Assembly (NCBI GenBank): GCA_036245525.1
Contig: BTPG01000006.1
Coordinates: 72,683,526 to 72,747,525, forward strand
Direction: 5' to 3'
DNA: 64,000 bases
Source: Semisulcospira habei
Taxonomy: Eukaryota; Mollusca; Gastropoda; Semisulcospiridae
Shown: in pieces, positions 1-10,342 of the stretch
Position numbering within the stretch: position 1 is the stretch's first letter
How the letters are laid out: the number at the start of each line of letters is the position of its first letter
The notes under the pieces: generated by a model
Seen by the model: the letters and a program-made list of their open reading frames with translations, nothing else
Told to the model about the DNA's origin: nothing
Databases searched by the model: none
Program-made: the position numbers and the translations under genes

Positions 1-72
1 TCGAACCCACGACCCGGCGATTCCCTTCGCTCTCCTGCTCCGAAGTTTAACCGCCTGAGCTATTTCGGACTC
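1..72 (-). repeat. tRNA-like SINE head (cut by window edge)
   Basis: On the minus strand the sequence has a box-A-like stretch (TAGCTCAGGCGG, about 52-63) and a box-B-like stretch (GTGGGTTCGA, 1-10), separated by an anticodon-arm-like stem (CTTCG/CGAAG). This is the layout of an internal Pol III promoter in a tRNA or tRNA-derived SINE. The anticodon loop is too long for a normal tRNA, so I prefer a SINE. The element runs off the left edge. Confidence 0.5.
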
Positions 73-671
73 ATTGTCGGCCCGCGTGAGTACAGTGTAT
101 TTTGTTTACTAGGATGTCCATTACGCCTGAGTCATCATCGACTCGATCCGGGCCGTTAGCGTACGAAGCAAAACAATGACGCGGACTGATCTGGCGTGAA
201 TCACTATGATGTTTTGACGCGTACCACCGTTATCTGGCATGTTTGTTCCAACAGAGCCATACAGTCGACTTCGCGTATAACAAGGCCGAATATTACAAGA
301 CATATAAAACTTGTTTCAATGGTCCCGACACCGACTACAGCTTTTCCTGTGTGAATTACTTTACTTATAACAACTTGAACTTCGGATATAACACTAAACA
401 TGACAAGAACAGAAGTGGTCCGCTGGTCAAGTGATTTGTTATATCCGACGTTTACATAATAATAATAATAATAATTAGCTTTGATAAAGCGCTGTTCTCA
501 GAAAAAAACACTGGACTCACTGCACATGCACTGAAAAATGAGCACACTCTCTCTGCCGCTCACTCGGACACACGCACAATAACACCGTGACACCACTTTA
601 ATTAAACCACCCCATCCCTTCCCAACACCTTGCATTCACTTGCCTGTCTCGAAACTGAAAGAAAAAGTCAG

Positions 672-900
672 TTAACCCTTTTAGCTCCAATGCCCCATTT
701 CAGTTCTCAAATTTGGGAGGTGTTGCCGCCTAACGACTATGTACCAGTTGTAGGAGATGGCCGATTGATCATGATAATTCAAGGGTAGTGACAGGTGAGC
801 TTGGCGCCTTCAGGCGCCAAGCTCATCTGGCACTACCCTTGAATTATCATGATCAATCCATCTCATGCTGCCGGCAGGGTCCCGGGGTTAAATGGGTTAG
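672..900. mobile_element. Palindromic MITE, family A (TTAACCC ends)
   Basis: It begins TTAACCCTTTTAGCTCC and ends AATGGGTTAG, so the ends are imperfect inverted repeats with TTAA on the left and TTAG on the right. The centre (about 760-865) is a long hairpin whose arms read GATAATTCAAGGGTAGTG and its complement around GGCGCC. It encodes no protein. Relative to the copy at 53721 it carries short CCG, CCGG and AGT insertions. Confidence 0.75.
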
Positions 901-1537
901 CAGTTTTCTAGGAAAAAGTATGTGCTACATGTTAAACGCCTGACTGACAAAAAGGACTAAGGAAGTCCTCAACTGAGTGAATTTTGAGCAGACTGACAGT
1001 GTGGGCAGATCAGTTCAGTCAGCAGTTCGACCGGCTGCTGTAGAAAATAAGTACATAGAAAATCCGCCTGTAATTTCTGTTTGTATCATGTCTACTTTGA
1101 ACTGACAAGCTAGCGAAAATTTGTTAAGTTGTGTTGCCCTTGTCCCGGCATCAGTTTGGCCGAAGCTAATCGCGGTCTTTCTTTCTTTCCGAGTGCGGCG
1201 ATTGGACTGAATTTCTCGGCGCGGCTCTCCGGACTCGGACACTGCACTCCGCCATCCGTGTCTGTACTGAATAGTAAGGCCGAACTGACTTGTCAGTGTA
1301 GAACTGTAAGAAGACTCAGTACTAAAGCAAAGAGAAGTTCATAATTCCGTTGTACGGGTTTCGGTAAAAGTACAGCCGGCATACGTGCGAACTGGCGTAT
1401 GAACAAACTGTTTAGTCTGGCTTGTAATCATGGATTTCAGCTTGCGAGTCAAGTGAGGCTAAAATCTACACTCTACAGTTTTTCTTCGTCTAAAGACCAT
1501 ATAGATCTAAGTTGTTGTGGGTGGTAGCCTTTGTCTG

Positions 1538-1592
1538 CACTGAAGAGGCATAGATACGGCGCATACTGATGAGAATCTATGCCTCTTGTAGA
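1538..1592. repeat. Hairpin of family C (AGAGGCATAGAT)
   Basis: AAGAGGCATAGAT is followed after about 15 nt by ATCTATGCCTCTTG, forming a hairpin. It matches the central hairpin of family C elements elsewhere (for example 19790-19855). Element ends are not clear here. Confidence 0.6.
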
Positions 1593-2324
1593 TCTGTCCG
1601 ATCAAAGGAAAAGCCGACACATTCCGAAAAGTCGGTCAGTGATCATTGCACATGGTAGCCACCTTAAAAGTCGGTCATGTGTACACGGCCCGCCCAGGAC
1701 GGGCGTGCTCTGTCTAACATGTCCTTTGAAAGGTCATCAGTAGTAAACGGTCCGTTGAAAGCGCCTGGCAACTGAATCAAAAGTGGCACAGTGGCAGCCC
1801 GGTGCCCCTGAATTGATTAATGTGCAGGTTGTACTCCATCGGCAAAACGCTGTCCCTGTCGGATCTAGAATGCGCCCCTAAGTTAGGGCCGTCCCGGCCG
1901 CATAGTTCATCACTCCGGTGCCGTGGACGTTAAATCCCCTAATCAACCAATCAAGTTATAATAAATCAAAGCGGCACAACTGCAGTGCGCCTGAATTGAT
2001 CAGTTTTCAGGTCGCTGGCCGTTACTCCATAGGCGATTGCCTCATAACCCGCCCGGCGTTCAGGGCCGTCCATATGCCACAGGCCTGCCCCAGTGGGCAT
2101 TTACCATTTAGTCCAGACGCTCGACAGCAGGACTCGAGGCCGGATCAACCATAATAATTCACGTTCAGGAGTAGTGCCACATTAGCTTAACACAAATGCG
2201 GAGGCCTACGACGGCCGAACGTAGGACCAATCAAGACCTAATTGCTTGCGGCACTAAGTACGGGATCTTACGGCTCCGTTCGGCCTCCACAGACCGCGGA
2301 GGGGGTGTACTGATGAAGATCCAT

Positions 2325-2572
2325 CATGTCAACCCATTTATCCACACGGCCGCCTTTCCCAAAGCTTAGGGGGGGGGGGGGGGGGGGGGGGGCTTGTCAC
2401 CTAAAGTCTGTGTATCAGTTGCGGGGGATGGATTGACCATGATAATTCAAGGGTAGTGCCAGATTCAAGTTAGCTTGGCGCCTTCTGAGGCGCCAAGCTA
2501 ATCTGGCACTACCCTTGAATCATCATGGTCAATCCAACTCAGTCCTGCTGTAGTGCTTGGGGGCTGATGTAT
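2325..2572. mobile_element. Palindromic MITE, family A
   Basis: The central hairpin (about 2428-2540) has arms GATAATTCAAGGGTAGTGCC and its complement around GGCGCC, with flanking GGATTGACCAT / ATGGTCAATCC. A poly-G run (2369-2391) lies inside the left part. Outer ends are degraded (CAACCCATTTA on the left). Confidence 0.65.
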
Positions 2573-3318
2573 TCATGCCTTTTACCGGGGCTGCCCTTTG
2601 AAGGTCCATCATGTGATAAGCGAGATTTTAATCGTAACAATAAAAATCTCACTTATTACAAACATTGACTTGCCGGCTTTTGCATTCCGACAGGGCGGAA
2701 CGCTCCTGTCGGCAACTGTTTTTAGTATTTACAAGTGATACATAATCGCGCGGTCACCTTTATGGTCTGGTATTCAGCCTGAACGACCGCAAAAAAAAAA
2801 AAAAAAAAAAAAAATCAATCACGCTTGATAATTCAGTTTAGCCGACACCTCATCACCCCTCCCCACCCCCCTCTCCCTCCCCCTCGGCGGCGCCGGGCTC
2901 GCAAGTTCCGTCTTTTCCCGGCTGCGGCTCCCGCCCCTCACCGGCACAATCACCACTGCCAACACCTTGACCAACAACTTTTGCTGGTCAAACACTGAGG
3001 AAGAAAATCAGTAAAGTGACTGAGATCGGCCAGAAATTGTGTTGTCCGATTTGACAGAAACGCACATGATCATGCATTATGCAGATAAGAGTCGCTGTGA
3101 CGACAAAAAAGATAGTTCAGCCGGATGACACCGAAAAGAGGTGAGGCTTTAGACTAGTGCATAAAGAGCTCCATAAACGTGCCGAGGTTAAGTTGTTTTG
3201 GCCGACAGTTCTATCGGTACTCTGCGGTGCTGACTGCTGAGTCTATTCCGTCAGGTATTGCGCACGGCACTCAGCCGGCGCGGGTGTTTGTGTGAGCCGT
3301 GACCTTGACTACATCGGC

Positions 3319-3630
3319 CCATTTAGCCCCACGGTCACTGACATGTCCCAAATTTTGGAGGCGTTACCTAACTCCTGCAGGAGCTGGATTGACCATGATA
3401 ATTCAAGGCCGGGTAGTGCCACGGATTAGCTTGACGCCTTCACTGGCCGCGCCAAGCCAATCGGTCCGGCACTACCCTTGAGTTATCATAGTAGCGGTCC
3501 GCGAGTCCCAATCTGGTAGTCTATACTTTTGAATTATCACTTTAGAGGGCAGTGCCAATCTGGCACTACCCTTACATTATCATGGTCAATCCGTCTCCTG
3601 CTGTGAGGGCGTTGGGGCTAAACTGAAAAT
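3319..3630. mobile_element. Palindromic MITE, family A, subfamily with an extra arm
   Basis: The family A hairpin (about 3393-3495) is followed by a second truncated arm (about 3520-3595) that repeats AGTGCCAATCTGGCACTACC and the ATCATGGTCAATCC outer segment. The same extra arm is seen at 5110-5215, so this is a subfamily structure. Both arms carry unusual short insertions. Confidence 0.6.
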
Positions 3631-3935
3631 GATGGTTTTTTAACACAGCTAAACTGAAGTAGAACAGGATGCAATAATACATAGAGGGCAGTGTCTACCA
3701 GCAAGACTGAGCGGAGACACAGATTCGCGGCACTGAGCCCCTGCATCCGCAGGGGTTCATGAGAATCTTTGCCTAATCTTGGGATTGAGGAGGGCTGGCG
3801 GACTGCACTGACTGACACAGGCGGCAGAAACAGCTGATCACTGAGTACACACTGAACTGAAACACATTCAGGACACCCAGTGTGACTATAATTAGATTTG
3901 TTTTGCTCATCTGACGGCCTTCGGAAAAATAAGTG

Positions 3936-4020
3936 AACACACACACACACACACCGCACACTGACACGCGGCACTCACACACACACACACACACACACCG
4001 GCACACATGACACACACCCC
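3936..4020. repeat. Interrupted (CA)n microsatellite
   Basis: A CA dinucleotide tract is interrupted by CCG, CTG, CGG and ACT-like triplets. These match the type of extra triplets seen in nearby MITE copies. Confidence 0.8.
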
Positions 4021-4079
4021 CCACTACCACTGACCACAGTCCACCATCACCAAATCATGTGACGAACACTGACCACTAT

Positions 4080-4200
4080 GGGTGGCACTGCGGGTCACTA
4101 GACCGACCGAGCGTTCCGACCTCCGGCTCGTCCGAAAGGTCGCGAGTTCCCCAGTGAGTTTTCCGGTGACCCGGGCGGCCGCTCGGTGCCGCGGCTCCGG
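4080..4200 (+). repeat. Possible tRNA-like SINE head
   Basis: The stretch contains GGTGGC...GGGT, a box-A-like start, and AGGTCGCGAGTTC, a box-B-like segment, about 60 nt apart. It looks like a tRNA-derived SINE broken by short insertions. Support is weak because both boxes are imperfect. Confidence 0.35.
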
Positions 4201-4252
4201 TCTGTAAAATCAAACCGTAGGTGTGGACAAAAGGCCGTAGGCTCTAAAACGT

Positions 4253-4466
4253 TTAACCCATTTAGTCCCTACAGCCGGCAGGAGATGGATCGACCATGAT
4301 AATTCAAGGGTAGTGCCAGATTAGCGTGGCGCCTTTAGGCGCCAAGCTAATCAAGCACTACCCTTGAATTATCATGGTCAATCCACCCCTGCAACTGGTA
4401 CTTAGTCGTTAGGCAACACTGACCTACAAAATTTGAGAAATGGGACCATGGAGCTAAACGGGTTAA
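4253..4466. mobile_element. Palindromic MITE, family A, TTAA on both sides
   Basis: TTAA at 4253-4256 is followed by CCCATTTAG, and CTAAACGGG precedes TTAA at 4463-4466. The middle is the family A hairpin with a GGCGCC apex. This copy is in the opposite orientation to the one at 672. TTAA target duplication plus a CCC start resembles piggyBac-type non-autonomous elements. Confidence 0.75.
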
Positions 4467-4799
4467 TGCCGACTAACACCTGTGACTAACTGACTACCAG
4501 CAAATCGTCACAACAGCGGTGTGGGAGGGGTGGGGGCAGGGGGGGTGGGCTCACAGTTTACATCAGTGACATGCTGAACTTGAATAGCACACTAAACTTA
4601 TGATTCTTGATTGCGTGCTTATTTACATGTCCATTTGGACAATAAACCGGTACTGGTCGGCTTCAGAGTGGTATGCCTCTTGTACTACATACACTGAAAT
4701 GCTCTAAAACTTCGGCTATGTTATCTTTAACTGTTGCTAATGAGTGCCGGCGTAACTTGCTATAATTTAAAATATAAATACTTAACAGTTTTAGCATGG

Positions 4800-5360
4800 A
4801 CGCACGACATCATCCTCAGGGGATGGATCGACCATGATAATTCAAGGGTAGTGCCAGATTAGCTTGGCGCCAATAGGCGCCAAGCTAGACTGGCAATACC
4901 CTTGAATTATCGTGGTCGATCCATCTCATCGGTGCCGAACTGCCCCACGGTCAAATGTTCCAAATTTTGGAGGCGGTTACTTAGCTACTAAGTACCGATT
5001 GCAGGAGATGGTGAACTGACCATAATAATTCAAGGGTAGTGCCAGATTGGCTTGGCGCCTGAATGCGCCAATCCAATCCGGCACTACCCTTGAATTATCA
5101 TGGTAGTCCACACAATCTAGTAGTCCATACTCTGGAATTATCATCGAGGGTAGTCAGCTAATCTGGCACTACCCTTACATTGTCGTGGTCAGTCAGTCCA
5201 TCTCCTGCTGTAGGGCGTTGGGGCCACTATCAGGCGCCAAGCTAGTCTGGCACTACCCTTGAATAATCATGGTCGATCCATCTCATGCAACTGGGACACA
5301 TTCGTTAGGACTGAGACACCTACACAATTTTGGGAAATGCGGTCTTAGGTTAATTGGGCC
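4800..5360. mobile_element. Cluster of three family A palindromic MITEs
   Basis: Three family A units lie side by side: a full hairpin at about 4805-4930, a second with the extra-arm subfamily structure at about 4936-5225, and a half unit at about 5226-5360. The half unit starts at the hairpin apex (CAGGCGCCAAGC) and ends near GGTTAATTGGG. Borders between units are approximate. Confidence 0.6.
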
Positions 5361-5579
5361 AACGCCTGTTGTTCCCGGCCGAGTCGGTTACTTTCACGGT
5401 GACAAAAACGATGTTTTCAGTTGAGCAACACTGAAATAACCTACTTACTATGCAGAGTAAACACAAGGTTATCTGGCTGACATCGGCCGCATTTGGCCGG
5501 GCCCAATTAGTGCGGCCTTCGCAAGCCGGCCGATCATAACTTTCGATTGCGGCCCTGTCACTCATGACCGCACAAATCC

Positions 5580-5760
5580 TTTGAAATCTACGTCAAAGTT
5601 CCGGAGACAGATTGACCATGACAGTTCAAGGGTGGTGACAGAATAGTATGGCTTGGCGCCTACACTGAGGCGCCAGTAAGCCGAATTCTCTCACCACCGG
5701 TGAACTATCACGGTAGACCCACTTCCTGTCTTGGCGGCGTCTCAGGGCTTTATAGCTCAA
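5580..5760. mobile_element. Palindromic MITE, family B-like
   Basis: The hairpin (about 5610-5712) has left arm CCATGACAGTTCAAGGGTGG and a matching right arm around GGCGCC. Right-arm insertions (AGTA, CACTG) disturb the pairing. The outer ends are degraded. Confidence 0.55.
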
Positions 5761-6199
5761 CTCGGTGCGGCCTGCCATGCCGTCACTGAGTATATATAAT
5801 TACTGCTGGTGTGGCTGATGTTTATCTACGTCTCCGTTCGAGAAATAAAATGTGTTGACTGCATGTACAGTTCTTGTTTTTCGTCCTTTACTCATTCAAG
5901 GAACCCCCAACTGGGTCTGCCCTGAGGGACTTGGGTGGGGTTAAGTACTTTTTAGTTCCCAGGGTCACCTTGGTCAGCCCAAAAGGGTGGGTTTTGCCCT
6001 CTATTCTGGGGCACGTGTTTCTGTCTACCCTTGGTCCAGTTCAACTGTATTTTCCTTTTTTTAAATTCTCCCTACTATCTGCGCTGCTGTAGCTCTTGAT
6101 ATTGGATATATATATATATATAAAGAGAAAGAGAGGACAGAGAGGGGGGTTGATGCGACGACTGAGAAGAAACAAGAACAGGCCTCCATTACCATCCAT

Positions 6200-6640
6200 G
6201 ATCATGGCGAATGCGCGTTCTATTCGACCCAAGAGCGATAATATGAACTTTGAGGAACTGGTAGCGAATGTGCGTTTGACGAGCGAGTATAAGAATGTGT
6301 GTTTGGTGCTTTTCTGAAACTTGGTGGAGCGAAGATGTGAGTGATGATAGTGTTGCGATCGACGGTTTTGACGGACGGTACGCCGTTTAGAACTGATAGA
6401 GATTGTAAGATTAGTGGGAAACGGTGGGGTGGCGGTGTAGGCCTGTATGTTAATGAACGGTGGTGTAGCAAGTCAAGCGTAATGGTTAGGAAACAGCTTA
6501 CAACACGTGATGTAGACTTATTGTCAGTTTCACTCAGACCCCGTTATCTTCCCCGTGAGTTTGGTCAGATCTTTGTAACGGTCATCTACACCCCCCCCCT
6601 CACTCCAACCCCTCCCACGCCTCAGCCCAGATAGCAGATG
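6200..6640 (+). pseudogene. Frameshifted LINE endonuclease N-terminal half
   Basis: Pieces of an endonuclease/exonuclease/phosphatase-type domain appear in changing frames: MANARSIRPKSDN (from about 6205), a CLVLF..ETW-like piece near 6300, and KISGKRWGGGVGLYVNERWC (about 6410-6475). The last frame continues to VIYTPP and shifts near a C run at 6590-6600 into SHASAQIADVIREL, which joins the downstream open frame. At least two frameshifts are needed, so this half is decayed. Confidence 0.7.
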
Positions 6641-8853
6641 TGATTAGAGAGTTACAGCTTATCTCCCCTGACGCCCCCAACTTTATTGCAGGTGACTTTA
6701 ACGACTGTGACTTACGCACGAGCTTACCGACTTTTCACCAGTACGTGACTGTCCCCACTCGCAAGAACAAGACGTTAGATTTAGTGTATGGAAACGTCCC
6801 CAATGCATACCGATCGTTCGTCCTCCCTCCCGTAGGTAACTCTGACCACAATACTGTGTTTCTTGTCCCAGCATACAAACCCAAAATCCAGACAGAGCCC
6901 ATAGTGAAGAAGTTAGTTAAGGTGTGGTCTAAGGATAGTGTAGAACAGTTGCAGGGGTGTTTTGAGTGTACAGATTGGGACGTGTTTCTTGACTCTAGTG
7001 CCAGTGTAGACGAAGCTACTGAAGTAACTTCTGACTATGTGAATTTCTGTAAAGATATGATTATCCCATCTAAGACAGTGAAATTGTATCCCAACAACAA
7101 ACCATGGATTTCTAAGTCTCTCAAAGCCACACTGAATGAGAAAAAAGTTGCATTTCAGACTGGAGACAGAGTAGAAAGGAAAGCAGTACAGAATAAATTG
7201 AGGAAGCAGATTTTAGACGCTAAGAAAAAGTATAAAGAGAAAGTAGAGTCACAGTTTGAATCAGGTAGCTTAGCAGATGCATGGAAAGGACTTAAAACTT
7301 TATCAGGCCACAATAAATCAAAATTCAGTAGCAGTAGCATGCCAATGAAAGAACAAACTGAATTTTCTGAAAAACTGAATGAGTTCTATTGTAGATTTGA
7401 GAAAGATGATCTGAAGGATGATTTAGATAACATGATTTCCCAGCTTGAAGTAAATGTGGCAGGCAATGTTGATGAAGACTTTGAGATCCATGGCAAGGCG
7501 GTTGAGAAGCTTTTTAGCAAACTGAATGTTAAGAAAGCAGTAGGCCCTGATAATATTTGCGGTAGAGTTTTGAGAGTATGTGCCAGTCAATTGTCTGTTG
7601 TTTATAGCCGTTTGTTTAGCTGGTCTCTGAAGGATTGCACTGTACCTAGGCTCTGGAAAACATCTACAGTCTGCCCTGTCCCCAAGAACAACAAGCCCAA
7701 GACACTCAATGACTATCGCCCTGTAGCTCTCACCTCTATAGTAATGAAGTGCTTTGAGCGTGTTGTCCTTTCTAGACTGCTCGATCAGGTCAAGCCCTAT
7801 CAAGATCCTTTCCAGTTTGCATACAAGCAAAACAGATGTACAGACGACGCCACACTCACACTCCTGCACCATGCATACACACATTTAGAAAAACCTGGCT
7901 CTTTTGTACGCATTCTTTTTATAGACTTTTCTTCGGCCTTCAACACTATACAACCCTATCTCATAGCTCAAAAACTTCTCTGTTACAATGTAACGCCAAG
8001 GCTTATCCTATGGATTGTCAACTTCCTTGTAAATAGGACCCAGTCAGTTCGCTTTCAAACAGCTCTCTCATCCCTTAGGTCCACTTCCATAGGCGCCCCT
8101 CAAGGTACAGTTCTCTCCCCTGTGCTGTTCACACTGTACACTAACGATTGTAGTGGCACTGACTCTACCCTTCTTATAAAATACTCGGATGACACTGCCT
8201 TAGAAGATCTCTCCAATAATGATGCGACTTACTTTGCAGAAGTAGAACGTTTTAGTGTTTGGTGTAAAGATAATTTTCTAGACCTAAATGTGAGTAAGAC
8301 CAAGGAACTACTGATAGACTTTCGAAGAAACCCTGCCCCTGTCCCTGTTCTGATGATCGATGATGTGTCTGTTGAGCGTGTGACTGAGTATAAGTATCTT
8401 GGAACAGTCATAGATGATAAGTTGTCCTTTCACGCAAACACCTCCCTCATACACAAGAAATGTCAGTCACGCATCTACTGCCTCCAGAAACTCAGGAAGC
8501 TGAATGTGAACCCCTCTGTCCTTCAAACTTTTTACTGCTCTTTTATTGAGTCTGTCATCACTTTCGGTTCTGTGTGCTGGTATGGAGGTCTGAGTGTGAA
8601 GAACAAGAACACCCTGGCACGAATGGTAAACATCTGCAGCAAAGTGACTGGCAGTAAGCAAAACAGTGTGGAGTCCCTGTATGAACAGCGTGTGGTGAGA
8701 AAGGGTAGGCGGATAGCTTCAGACAGATCCCATGTCCTTGCCCACCTCTATGAACTCCTCCCCTCTGGCCGCAGACTCCGCACGCACAAAGCTAGAACAC
8801 TTAGACTACAGCACAGTTTCATCCCCAAATCCATCACTCTAAGCAATCTGTAG
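6640..8853 (+). CDS. LINE endonuclease C-terminus and reverse transcriptase
   Basis: Frame of 737 codons for retrotransposon replication by target-primed reverse transcription. Residues 1-75 hold the end of the endonuclease (GDFN at 18-21, SDH at 68-70). The reverse transcriptase spans roughly 290-560: KAVGPDNI, YRPVALTS, FIDFSSAFNT (first catalytic Asp), GAPQGTVLSP and the catalytic box YSDD at 515-518. The C-terminal part carries cysteine-containing CR1-type sequence. The frame opens at a GTG and continues upstream, so the true start lies in the frameshifted endonuclease region. YSDD replaces the commoner YADD. Confidence 0.85.
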   Translation: MIRELQLISPDAPNFIAGDFNDCDLRTSLPTFHQYVTVPTRKNKTLDLVYGNVPNAYRSFVLPPVGNSDHNTVFLVPAYKPKIQTEPIVKKLVKVWSKDSVEQLQGCFECTDWDVFLDSSASVDEATEVTSDYVNFCKDMIIPSKTVKLYPNNKPWISKSLKATLNEKKVAFQTGDRVERKAVQNKLRKQILDAKKKYKEKVESQFESGSLADAWKGLKTLSGHNKSKFSSSSMPMKEQTEFSEKLNEFYCRFEKDDLKDDLDNMISQLEVNVAGNVDEDFEIHGKAVEKLFSKLNVKKAVGPDNICGRVLRVCASQLSVVYSRLFSWSLKDCTVPRLWKTSTVCPVPKNNKPKTLNDYRPVALTSIVMKCFERVVLSRLLDQVKPYQDPFQFAYKQNRCTDDATLTLLHHAYTHLEKPGSFVRILFIDFSSAFNTIQPYLIAQKLLCYNVTPRLILWIVNFLVNRTQSVRFQTALSSLRSTSIGAPQGTVLSPVLFTLYTNDCSGTDSTLLIKYSDDTALEDLSNNDATYFAEVERFSVWCKDNFLDLNVSKTKELLIDFRRNPAPVPVLMIDDVSVERVTEYKYLGTVIDDKLSFHANTSLIHKKCQSRIYCLQKLRKLNVNPSVLQTFYCSFIESVITFGSVCWYGGLSVKNKNTLARMVNICSKVTGSKQNSVESLYEQRVVRKGRRIASDRSHVLAHLYELLPSGRRLRTHKARTLRLQHSFIPKSITLSNL

Positions 8854-9405
8854 GTACATCCACGCATACCCAAACCTAACTCCTCCCCCTATCCCCCTTT
8901 ACCTGTGCAATCAGTAGGAATGGAGCTTGTTGATTTTAGATGTTAGATTTTATTGCGTTTCATTTGGTGGTGAACATGGACATATTGGGATTGTTGTTAC
9001 TGAGTGTTTACCCACTAATTATTTTACTATGGTAGACTTTAATTATGCAGCTTGTGTAATAATGTGTAATAATGTACTGAGATGTTTGTATAATAAGTAG
9101 TGAGGGTTAGGACTAAGTTGAAACACGCGTATTATGTATGCATATGTAGAGGTGGGTGTGAATGTATAAGTGCCGCTCAGTTCAGTCCATAAAAGATGTT
9201 TGTGTGAGATGTGTAAGAGTTATGTGTAAAGATTTTGTAGTGTTTACTTTATATCCATTTGGAATTTGTAGCTGTGCAAGTGCAGGGAGAAAATGTTCAT
9301 AATTATGCTATAATGTTTTTATGTCTTGTTTGTACTATTTGTTACTGATAAATGTACCACAAGCGAATTTCTCTTTTCGAGATAATAAAGTACTCTTATT
9401 CTTAT
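8854..9405 (+). other. 3' untranslated region of the Rex1-like LINE
   Basis: AT-rich non-coding sequence between the RT stop and the AATAAAGTA end of the element. I see no gene in it. Confidence 0.6.
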
Positions 9406-9426
9406 ATATATATATATATAATATAT

Positions 9427-9516
<90 letters not shown>

Positions 9517-9530
9517 TTATTTATTACTTA
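9405..9530. repeat. (TA)n microsatellite
   Basis: Nearly pure TA repeat directly after the LINE 3' end, grading into TTTA at the right. Confidence 0.95.
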
Positions 9531-9587
9531 TAACAAAGGCGTCGCCCAAGCCAAAAAATGCACTCAATCAGAGTAGCTCCAAGGGAC

Positions 9588-9959
<372 letters not shown>

Positions 9960-10079
9960 CTTTTTCACAACGGCAGCACGTCCTGAGAAAGTATTGTTGC
10001 TGTCGGGATGTTGTACAACCAACATTCAAGGAGTCCTCATTAATAGCTGCGGAAGTGTATCGCGTTTACGTTTTAGGAG

Positions 10080-10277
10080 GGTTGGGGGCGGGGGGGGGGG
10101 GGGGGGGGTGGTGGGAGAGACCAGGGGTGGGAGCAAGCCTGACTGGTTACTTTCCGCCCCCCCCCCCCCCCCACCAAAAAAAAAAAAAAAACCCAAACAA
10201 AACAACAACAACAAAAACACGGCGGAGCCAAACTACCAATAGTCCAACAACCTCCCAAAACAAAGCCAGGAGGGGAA

Positions 10278-10308
<31 letters not shown>

Positions 10309-10325
10309 CGGGGGCGGAGGGGGGA
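10080..10325. repeat. Homopolymer cluster (G, C, A runs)
   Basis: Runs of G (10089-10108), C (10157-10171), A (about 10176-10190) and a very long G run (about 10279-10308). Open frames here encode only Gly, Pro or Lys runs and are not genes. Confidence 0.9.
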
Positions 10326-10342
10326 GCAGATGCAAGCGACAG

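Larger units (their letters stand above)
1..5800. other. Gene-free repeat-rich left region
   Basis: I see no supported coding gene here; short open frames overlap repeats and show no recognisable protein. The region holds tRNA-like SINE pieces, several palindromic MITEs, a poly-G run (2369-2391), a poly-A run (about 2791-2814) and an interrupted CA microsatellite (3936-4020). MITE copies here carry extra 3-5 nt insertions (CCG, CCGG, AGT, AGTC and similar) compared with copies elsewhere in the window. Confidence 0.6.
6150..9405 (+). mobile_element. Rex1/Babar-like non-LTR retrotransposon, ~3.2 kb
   Basis: A LINE of the CR1 superfamily runs left to right. It has a broken apurinic-endonuclease region (6200-6640), an open endonuclease C-terminus plus reverse transcriptase (6640-8853) and a ~540 bp 3' untranslated region ending GATAATAAAGTACTCTTATTC, the AATAAAGT-plus-microsatellite type of end. 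The 5' end is approximate. Clade assignment comes from family phrasing I recognise (FSSAFNTIQ, GAPQGTVLSPVLFTLYTND). Endonuclease frameshifts make it probably inactive. Confidence 0.8.
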
